Source: an uncultured Allobosea sp. (GTDB taxonomy: Bacteria > Pseudomonadota > Alphaproteobacteria > Rhizobiales > Beijerinckiaceae). From it: a stretch of 64,000 bases of DNA. Under the pieces are notes generated by a model that was not told the DNA's origin, did not search any database, and worked only from the letters and a program-made list of their open reading frames with translations. This document shows positions 58,430 to 64,000 of this stretch, one piece after another. Position 1 is the stretch's first letter. Each line of letters begins with the position of its first letter. Where the stretch lies: positions 1 to 64,000 of the forward strand of contig NZ_CAMFJF010000008.1 in the NCBI RefSeq assembly GCF_945956895.1. The letters run 5' to 3'. The translations under genes and the position numbers were made by a program.

Positions 58430-58942
58430 ATGATCGAGACCGAGAATCTTACCCTGCGCCGCCCCGAGATCGGCGATCTCGATGCGATCCATGCGATGCG
58501 CAACGATCTCGCCGTCGTCCGGTTCCTCGGCGGCCGGGCGCTCAACCGCGAGGAGGCCTGGCATCGGCTGACGCGCCTCGTCGGCCAGTGGGCCTTACGC
58601 GGCTACGGCATGTTCGCGGTCATCGAGAAAAGCAGCGGCGTTCTGGTCGGCGAAGTCGGTCTGTTCGATGGCTGCCGGGGTCTGGCGCCGGATTTCGACA
58701 ACGCACCGGAAGCGGGATGGGTCATGGCGAGCGGGGCGCATGGCAAGGGCTATGCCGGTGAGGCAGCTGCCGCCGCGCACCGCTGGTTCGCCGCGACGCA
58801 TGGCGAAAAGCGCAGCGTCTGCATCATTGCGCCCGAGAATCTTGCCTCCTTCCGCGTGGCGCACAAGCTCGGCTACAAGAGCTTCGGGCAGGTCGATTAC
58901 CAGAACGGGCCGGTGACGATGCTCGAACGCGTTCCCGGCTGA
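58430..58942 (+). CDS. RimJ/RimL-type GNAT N-acetyltransferase
   Basis: A 170-residue GNAT protein. ETENLTLRRPEIGDLDAIHA is the usual start of the RimJ/RimL group; GYAGEAAAAAHRWFA (about 108-122) is the acetyl-CoA site and ENLASFRVAHKLGYKSFGQV the end motif. ATG 58430 is preferred; the earlier GTG 58412 would add six residues. It likely acetylates a protein N-terminus or small molecule. Stands alone between the TRAP gene and the agmatinase-family gene 23 bases on. Confidence 0.86.
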   Translation: MIETENLTLRRPEIGDLDAIHAMRNDLAVVRFLGGRALNREEAWHRLTRLVGQWALRGYGMFAVIEKSSGVLVGEVGLFDGCRGLAPDFDNAPEAGWVMASGAHGKGYAGEAAAAAHRWFAATHGEKRSVCIIAPENLASFRVAHKLGYKSFGQVDYQNGPVTMLERVPG

Positions 58943-58965
58943 CGGGCCCGGGTAGGGAGATTCGC

Positions 58966-60018
58966 ATGGATCAGGACAGGCTCGCGAAGCTGCGGCAGCG
59001 TTATGCCGGAGCCGGCGGCGGCGATATTCACGATCGGCATTTCGCCAAGGTGGCCGCGGCCCAGTTCACCGGCGACAAGCGCAAATGGCCCTTCGCCGAT
59101 GTCGCGACCTTCGTCGGCGCTCCGTATCGTCCCGACGCCCTGGCGACGCCCGGCCTCGGCGGCCTCGACGTGGCGATCATCGGTGTGCCGATGGATCTCG
59201 GTGTCACCAACCGCGCCGGCGCGCGCCTCGGTCCGCGTGCCGTCCGCGCCATCGAGCGCATGGGGCCGATGGATCATGCGCTGGGCACCGCGCCCTTCAC
59301 CATGCTCAAGGCCGCCGATATCGGCGACGTGCCGTTCCGCTCCCGCTATTCGCTGGAGAGCTGCCACGAGGATATCGAGGCGGCTTTCAAGACGATCGTC
59401 GCGGCCGGCGTTTCGCCGCTCGCCGTCGGCGGCGACCATTCGATCACCTATTCGATCCTGAAGGCGGTCGGGGCGAAGCGTCCGGTCGGCATGGTCCATA
59501 TCGACGCTCATTGCGATACCTCCGGCCCCTATGAGGGCTCGAAGTTCCATCATGGCGGCCCGTTCCGGCAGGCGGTGCTCGACGGCGTGCTCGACCCCGA
59601 GCGCGTGATCCAGATCGGCATCCGCGGCGGCGCCGAATATCTCTGGGAGTTCTCCTACGAGTCCGGCATGACCGTGATCCACGCCAACGAGGTCGACGAT
59701 CTGGGCCTCGACGCCGTGATCGCGAAGGCGCTCGCCGTGATCGGCGATGGGCCGACCTATGTCTCCTTCGATGTCGATTCGCTCGATCCGGGCTTCGCAC
59801 CCGGCACCGGGACGCCGGAAGTGGGCGGCCTGAGCCCGCGCGAGGCGCTCGCGATCCTGCGGGCGCTGAAGGGGCGCGACATCGTTGCCGCGGATGTCGT
59901 AGAAGTCGCGCCGCAATATGACGCGACCAGCAATACGGCGCAGTGCGCGGCGCAGGTGCTCTTCACCGAGCTCTGCCTGCTTGCCGAAGCGCGCGCCTTG
60001 GGAAAAGGAAGACCATGA
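58966..60018 (+). CDS. speB: Agmatinase/ureohydrolase family enzyme
   Basis: A 350-residue arginase-fold enzyme that cleaves a guanidino compound to urea and an amine. Manganese ligands are all present: H158 in GGDHSITYS, D180/H182/D184 in HIDAHCDT, D269/D271 in SFDVDSLDPGFAPGTGTPE. The 60-residue N-terminal extension fits agmatinase-like and guanidinobutyrase/propionase proteins of proteobacteria. The substrate cannot be fixed from sequence, and the speB symbol is tentative. Its TGA overlaps the ATG of the next, secreted protein. Confidence 0.85.
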   Translation: MDQDRLAKLRQRYAGAGGGDIHDRHFAKVAAAQFTGDKRKWPFADVATFVGAPYRPDALATPGLGGLDVAIIGVPMDLGVTNRAGARLGPRAVRAIERMGPMDHALGTAPFTMLKAADIGDVPFRSRYSLESCHEDIEAAFKTIVAAGVSPLAVGGDHSITYSILKAVGAKRPVGMVHIDAHCDTSGPYEGSKFHHGGPFRQAVLDGVLDPERVIQIGIRGGAEYLWEFSYESGMTVIHANEVDDLGLDAVIAKALAVIGDGPTYVSFDVDSLDPGFAPGTGTPEVGGLSPREALAILRALKGRDIVAADVVEVAPQYDATSNTAQCAAQVLFTELCLLAEARALGKGRP

Positions 60019-60794
60019 TTCGGATTCGATCGATCGCGCGGATCGCCGCGGTAAGCGGATTCTGCCTGCTGGCCGTGGCCGCTCGCGCCGAGATGCCGGC
60101 CAACGGAAAGGCCTATCACGACGCCGCTTTCGCTTCCGTCGAATCGCTGCTCAGGCTTTACAACGGCAAGCAGGCCCCGCCGCGTCTGTCGGACCCGGTC
60201 GACGGCAAGGTTCTGGCCGATACCTGGAACGCGCCGGCCATCCTTGGAAAGCCGCCTTATCCCGCCGAGAATCTCTCGGCCCTGCTCGACATCATCGAGA
60301 AGCAGGCGCGGATCCTGCAAGCCTATGCGCTGTTCTCGCCGCGGCCGGGCCGGCAGGCGCCGGACCAGGCGGCGAATGCCGTCGAGTTCCAGGACGAGCT
60401 GACCCGCGGGCGTGTCTTCCTGCTGAAGGCCGTCGGCGGCGCCTCGTCGGCGCTCTACGATTTCGCTTCCAATCTGACGGAGGCGGACAAGACCGAGGCA
60501 CGGGTGAAGGGCTTGCGGCAGATGCGGCTCGGCCTTCAGGAGATCGTCGTCGGTTCGGCGCTGGCGCTGCGTGGCTCTGGGCTGCGCGACGCGAACCGCC
60601 TGCTGATCGCGCAGGCCTTCGCGGAGAATGCCGCGGGCATTGCCGCTTCGCTTACCCCGCCGGATCGCAATGCGCTCGTCAGCGCGCTTCAGTCGGTGAG
60701 CCCGTCCCTGAAGCCGGAGGCGCAGAAGGCGATTGCGGAATTCGCCAGCACGATGGCGGCCGCCCCCTGCGAGGGTTTCTGCACGGTCAACTGA
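60015..60794 (+). CDS. Secreted helical protein coupled to the agmatinase-like gene
   Basis: A 259-residue protein with a signal peptide (about 1-25, ending AARAE) and mostly helical mature part, with the C-terminal tail CEGFCTVN carrying two cysteines four residues apart. No family recognised. Start ATG 60015 overlaps the upstream stop (ATGA), so it is coupled to the ureohydrolase gene, but being periplasmic it cannot be part of that enzyme. Alternative: it may help processing or sensing of guanidino compounds in the periplasm (speculation). Confidence 0.75.
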   Translation: MIRIRSIARIAAVSGFCLLAVAARAEMPANGKAYHDAAFASVESLLRLYNGKQAPPRLSDPVDGKVLADTWNAPAILGKPPYPAENLSALLDIIEKQARILQAYALFSPRPGRQAPDQAANAVEFQDELTRGRVFLLKAVGGASSALYDFASNLTEADKTEARVKGLRQMRLGLQEIVVGSALALRGSGLRDANRLLIAQAFAENAAGIAASLTPPDRNALVSALQSVSPSLKPEAQKAIAEFASTMAAAPCEGFCTVN

Positions 60795-60805
60795 GGCATC
60801 GTCCC

Positions 60806-60840
60806 GGATTGCCGCGCCTCCGCGCGGGGCGCGGCAATCC
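60806..60840. terminator. Hairpin between convergent genes
   Basis: GGATTGCCGCGCC (60806-60818) pairs with GGCGCGGCAATCC (60828-60840), a 13-base perfect stem. It lies 12 bases after the secreted protein gene and just before the 3' end of the convergent spermidine synthase-like gene. Probably a bidirectional terminator, although no long T-run follows. Confidence 0.7.
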
Positions 60841-60848
60841 GTCGACGT

Positions 60849-61523
60849 TCAGGGACGTGTTGCCAGCCAGATCATGTGCCGCGCCCCTCCGCCGGTGCGG
60901 CGCGCGCGGGCCGTGACCTCTTCGGTGGCGAAGCCGGCCTGGCGCAGGCGCCGGGTGAAGCTGTGGTCGGGCCCCGAGGACCAGACCGCGAGAATGCCAC
61001 CGGGCCGCAGCGCGGCCTTGGCGGCCTGCAATCCTGCCGCGCCGTAGAGCTGGTCGTTGCCGGCGACGGTCAAACCTTCCGGGCCGTTGTCGACATCGAG
61101 CAGGATGGCGTCATGGCGTCCCTTGCCGGCGGCGATCGCGGCTGCGACGTCGGTGACGTTCACGCTGACGCGGGGATCATCCAGGCAGCCGGCGAAAACC
61201 GCCGCCATCGGCCCCCGCGCCCAGGCGACCACGGCCGGAATCAGCTCGGCCACCTCAACCTGCGCATCCCCGGGAAGATGGGTGAGCGCCGCGCGGAGCG
61301 TGAAGCCCATCCCCAATCCGCCGATCAGGATGCGCGGCTGCCGGCGTTGTCCGAGCCTGTCGCAGACCAGCGTCGCCAGCGCTTCCTCCGAGCCGCTGAG
61401 GCGGCTGTTCATCAGCTCGTTGCTGCCGAGCATGATCGAGAATTCGCTGCCGCGCTGCTTCAACCGGAGGTCGCCGCTGCCATCCGGCAGGGCTGCGGTG
61501 TCGAGGACTGTCCAGGGTATCAC
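60849..61523 (-). CDS. Spermidine synthase-like methyltransferase-fold protein
   Basis: A 224-residue protein with a Rossmann methyltransferase-like fold: LIGGLGMGFTLRAALTHLPG (motif I), VAELIPAVVAWARGPM, the HDAILLDVDNGPEGLT strand with acidic site, and C-terminal GGARHMIWLA. The start GTG 61523 is inferred, because GGCGAGA lies before it and homologs begin with MIPW; ATG 61607 or 61562 would give longer forms. It is related to but shorter than true spermidine synthases; the substrate is unknown. Near the agmatinase-like gene, so polyamine connection is possible. Confidence 0.8.
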   Translation of the reverse strand: MIPWTVLDTAALPDGSGDLRLKQRGSEFSIMLGSNELMNSRLSGSEEALATLVCDRLGQRRQPRILIGGLGMGFTLRAALTHLPGDAQVEVAELIPAVVAWARGPMAAVFAGCLDDPRVSVNVTDVAAAIAAGKGRHDAILLDVDNGPEGLTVAGNDQLYGAAGLQAAKAALRPGGILAVWSSGPDHSFTRRLRQAGFATEEVTARARRTGGGARHMIWLATRP

Positions 61524-61702
61524 GTCGTTCTCGCCTGTCTGGGAAACCGCCTTATAGCCCATTCCCGCCGATCGGCCGGATGGCAAAGCGATATGCGTTG
61601 ATTGCATGAAATTTCGCCATGCGTAGCGTTGATCGGGCGGGGATGCATGGCTATTTCATGTTGCGGCGCAGCATTGCGCCTGCCCTTCCGTGAAAGCCCG
61701 TT

Positions 61703-62905
61703 ATGACGCTCGCCGCGAATGATCGCAGCCTGGACGCTTCGGCGTCCGCCTTCAGGCCCGCCTCGGCGGGGCTCGTCCTGTTCGCGCTCGCCATGGGCGG
61801 CTTCGCCATCGGCACCACTGAATTCGCGGCCATGAGCCTGCTGCCCTATTTCTCGGTCGGACTCGGCGTCGACGAACCCACGGCCGGACATGTCATCAGC
61901 GTCTATGCGCTCGGCGTCGTAATCGGCGCGCCGTTGATCGCGGTTCTGGCGGCGCGGATCCCGCGCCGCACGCTGCTGATCGGCCTGATGGGCGTCTTCG
62001 CGCTCGGCAACGCGTTGAGCGCATTGGCTCCGAATTATCACTGGATGCTGGTCTTCCGCTTCCTGAGCGGCCTGCCGCATGGCGCCTATTTCGGCGTCGC
62101 CGCACTGGTCGCGGCTTCGCTCTCGGCGCCGAATCGTCGGGCGCAGTCGGTTGCGCGGGTCATGCTCGGCCTGACGGTGGCGACGATCCTCGGCGTGCCC
62201 GTGGCAAGCTGGATGGGGCAGGTGCTCGGCTGGCGTTCGGGCTTCGCGATCGTTGCCGGCCTGGCTCTGCTGACGGCCCTGCTGATCGCGCTGTTCGCGC
62301 CGCGCGACACGGTGCAGCCGGGCGCGAGCCCGCTGCGGGAGCTCGGTGCCCTGAGGCGCCGGCAGGTCTGGCTGACGCTGGCGACGGGCGCGATCGGCTT
62401 CGGTGGCCTGTTCGCGGTCTACACCTATGTCGCCTCCACGCTGATGGCGGTGACGCAGGTTTCGCCCGCGCTCGTCCCGGTCGTGCTCGCGATCTTCGGC
62501 CTGGGGCTGACGGTCGGCACGCTCATCGCCGGCTGGGCCGCGGACAGGGCGCTCGTTCCCGCAACCGCGGCCCTGCTGCTTTGGAGCGCCTTCTGGCTGG
62601 CGGCTTTCCCGTTCGCGGCCGGCAATATCTGGGCGGTCTCGCTGGTCATCTTCATGATCGGTAGCGGCGGCGGGCTCGGCGCCATGCTGCAAACCCGGTT
62701 GATGGACGTCGCCGAGGACGCGCAGACGCTGGCCGCGGCGCTCAATCATAGCGCCTTCAATACCGCCAATGCGCTCGGCCCCTGGCTCGGTGGCATGGCG
62801 ATCGCCGCCGGCTACGGCTGGACCTCGACCGGTTGGGTCGGTGCGGCACTGGCGCTCGGCGGCCTCGCGATCTGGATCGTCGCGGTTCTCGACGCCCGCC
62901 GCTGA
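61703..62905 (+). CDS. MFS transporter, AraJ-like efflux protein
   Basis: A 400-residue major facilitator with 12 predicted TM helices in two halves. FALAMGGFAIGTTEFAAMSL (about 28-47), GAPLIAVLAARIPRRTLLIG (about 76-95, loop 2-3 motif) and RFLSGLPHGAYFGVAALVAA are typical of the AraJ/sugar efflux group (DHA1). Cytosolic loop about 200-215. Substrate unknown; arabinose-type efflux is only a family label. It is divergent from the spermidine synthase-like gene with a 179-base gap. Confidence 0.88.
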   Translation: MTLAANDRSLDASASAFRPASAGLVLFALAMGGFAIGTTEFAAMSLLPYFSVGLGVDEPTAGHVISVYALGVVIGAPLIAVLAARIPRRTLLIGLMGVFALGNALSALAPNYHWMLVFRFLSGLPHGAYFGVAALVAASLSAPNRRAQSVARVMLGLTVATILGVPVASWMGQVLGWRSGFAIVAGLALLTALLIALFAPRDTVQPGASPLRELGALRRRQVWLTLATGAIGFGGLFAVYTYVASTLMAVTQVSPALVPVVLAIFGLGLTVGTLIAGWAADRALVPATAALLLWSAFWLAAFPFAAGNIWAVSLVIFMIGSGGGLGAMLQTRLMDVAEDAQTLAAALNHSAFNTANALGPWLGGMAIAAGYGWTSTGWVGAALALGGLAIWIVAVLDARR

Positions 62906-63106
62906 GCTCGTCGCCGGGTACGTTCCGGCTGGCTCTACCTCTCCTTCTTTGGTCGCATCACGGCCGTCGCCGCGCGTTTGGGCGTGCAAGGCGTCAAAAG
63001 CTGCGCAGCTCCCTCTTGCGAGCGAGACGAAACTGCGCCCAATCTGTCGCGACAGAGCCGGACCGGGACAACAGCAAAACCGGCCGGACTGCATCGCGGA
63101 GGTTCC

Positions 63107-63883
63107 ATGAAGAGTTTCGTTCGTTTCATCGCGGCTGCGGCGTTGACGGTTGCAGGCGCAACGGGGGTGCTCGCCCAGGCCAAGGAGTGGAAGGAGATCC
63201 GGATCGGCACGGAAGGCGCCTATCCGCCCTTCAACAACCTGAATGCCAAGAAGGAGCTCGAAGGCTACGAGATCGACTACGGCAACCTGCTCTGCGAGCG
63301 GATGAAGGTGAAATGCACCTGGGTCGTGCAGGATTGGGACGGCATCATCCCGGCGCTGCTCGCCAATAAATACGACGTCATCATCGCTGGCATGAACGCC
63401 ACCGACGAGCGCAAGAAGCAGGTCGACTTCACCACGCCCTACAACAAGACCCCGATCTGGATGATCGGCCCGAAGAGCACCAAGTCGGACGATATCTCGC
63501 CGGCGGCGCTGAAGGGCAAGTCGATCGGCGCCCAGGGCTCGACCATCCACGCCAATTACCTCGAGAAGTACTACAAGGACTCGACGCCCCGGCTTTATCC
63601 GACCCAGGAAGAGGCCAATCTCGACCTGATCAACGGCCGGCTCGACTATATCGTCGCCGACGCGCTCGCCCTCTCGGACTTCCTGACCGGCAAGGGCAAG
63701 GATTGCTGCAAGTTCGTCGCCGAGGTGAAGCGCGACGACGCCATCCACGGCCCGGGTGTCGGTGCCGCGATCCGCAAGTCCGACACCGCGCTCAAGGCGA
63801 TGTTCGACAAGGCGATCGCCGAGACGACCGCGGACGGCTCGAACCAGAAGATTCAGGACAAGTGGCTGAAATTCGCCAAGTGA
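63107..63883 (+). CDS. Polar amino acid ABC transporter substrate-binding protein
   Basis: A 258-residue family-3 binding protein (HisJ/ArgT type) with a signal peptide (about 1-22, ending GVLAQA). IRIGTEGAYPPFNNLNAKKE (about 28-47), LEGYEIDYGN, VQDWDGIIPALLANKYDVII, MNATDERKKQVDFTTPY and SIGAQGSTIHANYLEKYY are all standard. It likely binds Lys/Arg/Orn or His. CGGAGG lies before ATG 63107. A hairpin follows and then the permease gene at the window edge. Confidence 0.9.
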   Translation: MKSFVRFIAAAALTVAGATGVLAQAKEWKEIRIGTEGAYPPFNNLNAKKELEGYEIDYGNLLCERMKVKCTWVVQDWDGIIPALLANKYDVIIAGMNATDERKKQVDFTTPYNKTPIWMIGPKSTKSDDISPAALKGKSIGAQGSTIHANYLEKYYKDSTPRLYPTQEEANLDLINGRLDYIVADALALSDFLTGKGKDCCKFVAEVKRDDAIHGPGVGAAIRKSDTALKAMFDKAIAETTADGSNQKIQDKWLKFAK

Positions 63884-63902
63884 CGCCTGAAAACGCCTGA
63901 CT

Positions 63903-63928
63903 CTCGCCGGCGCCTTCGCGCCGGCGAG
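63903..63928 (+). promoter_or_regulatory. Intercistronic hairpin after the binding protein gene
   Basis: CTCGCCGGCGC (63903-63913), loop CTTC, GCGCCGGCGAG (63918-63928): a perfect 11-base stem 20 bases after the stop. Without a U-run it probably stabilises the binding-protein mRNA and lets only part of the transcripts reach the permease gene. Confidence 0.65.
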
Positions 63929-63951
63929 CATCCTCTCCCGCACGGCACCCC

Positions 63952-64000
63952 ATGCTCGAAAAATTCGCATTGCTCGGCTTCGGCCCTTCCGGCTGGGGGC
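63952..64000 (+). CDS. ABC transporter permease (HisQ-like), 5' end only
   Basis: The first 16 codons are in the window (MLEKFALLGFGPSGWG), matching the usual start of polar amino acid permeases of this type in rhizobia. It is cut by the window end. The place directly after the binding-protein gene supports the assignment. Confidence 0.75.
   Translation, partial: MLEKFALLGFGPSGWG

Noticed and set aside
61520..63970. Open frame of 816 codons on the - strand
   Set aside because: It lies opposite the MFS and amino acid binding-protein genes, whose + strand products have clear family motifs. The translation is rich in R, Q, E, D and G with no fold pattern, as expected for a GC-rich antisense shadow.

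Overview
The window is one contiguous piece of a high-GC alphaproteobacterial chromosome, most likely Hyphomicrobiales (Rhizobiales). The order feuP-feuQ-ccmI-ccmE-ccmF-ccmH-degP-regulator-kinase-glnE-PAS kinase matches, from memory, the cycHJKL/degP/glnE/pleC block of Sinorhizobium meliloti and relatives. Protein style and dispersed repeats suggest a Bosea-like genus, but that is a guess. No rRNA, tRNA, CRISPR array, transposase or integrase was seen.

Region 1 (1-8536): the 3' part of a gene transfer agent (GTA) structural cluster, from the head-tail adaptor (g6, cut by the window edge) through stopper, tail terminator, tail tube, two small chaperone-type genes, tape measure, distal tail, hub, cell-wall peptidase and the large megatron host-contact protein. 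All are on the + strand, mostly with overlapping stops and starts.

Region 2 (8606-25286): a FeuN-like small protein with the FeuP/FeuQ two-component pair; the cytochrome c maturation operon ccmIEFH; a reverse-strand secreted protein made of two repeats; a DegP-family protease with a single PDZ domain; a second OmpR/HisKA pair; glnE; and a convergent PleC-like PAS kinase. Aminopeptidase N and a CDF metal exporter with three tandem cytosolic domains follow on the - strand (25512-29676).

Region 3 (29781-34733): glyoxalase I, a PfkB sugar kinase, an acidic-tail protein followed by a DUF1003 membrane protein with a basic tail, an orphan AfuA-type binding protein and an orphan UreE with a very long His-rich tail.

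Region 4 (34792-40961): a GntR regulator and mannonate dehydratase face a complete four-gene PotABCD-type ABC transporter, with a perfect palindromic operator candidate between them. Hexuronate-related uptake is the inference.

Region 5 (41014-50652): dusA and a phzF-like gene; an ArsR-SRPBCC-DUF899-double DUF1428 module whose ArsR gene looks leaderless, with a palindrome across its start codon; a TauE-type exporter, an acetyltransferase, DUF1289, cobS, cobT and ddl.

Region 6 (50743-64000): a DivJ/PdhS-like kinase divergent from an anchored nuclease; a fully overlapping four-gene operon (GST, two paralogous four-cysteine secreted proteins, a UDG-family protein); a porin-like mini-protein; two orphan TakP-like TRAP binding proteins; an agmatinase-family enzyme coupled to a secreted protein; a spermidine synthase-like protein; an MFS transporter; and the start of a polar amino acid ABC operon.

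Many intergenic gaps hold long palindromes belonging to at least three dispersed families. They account for most of the non-coding length, including the gap at 17053-17434.
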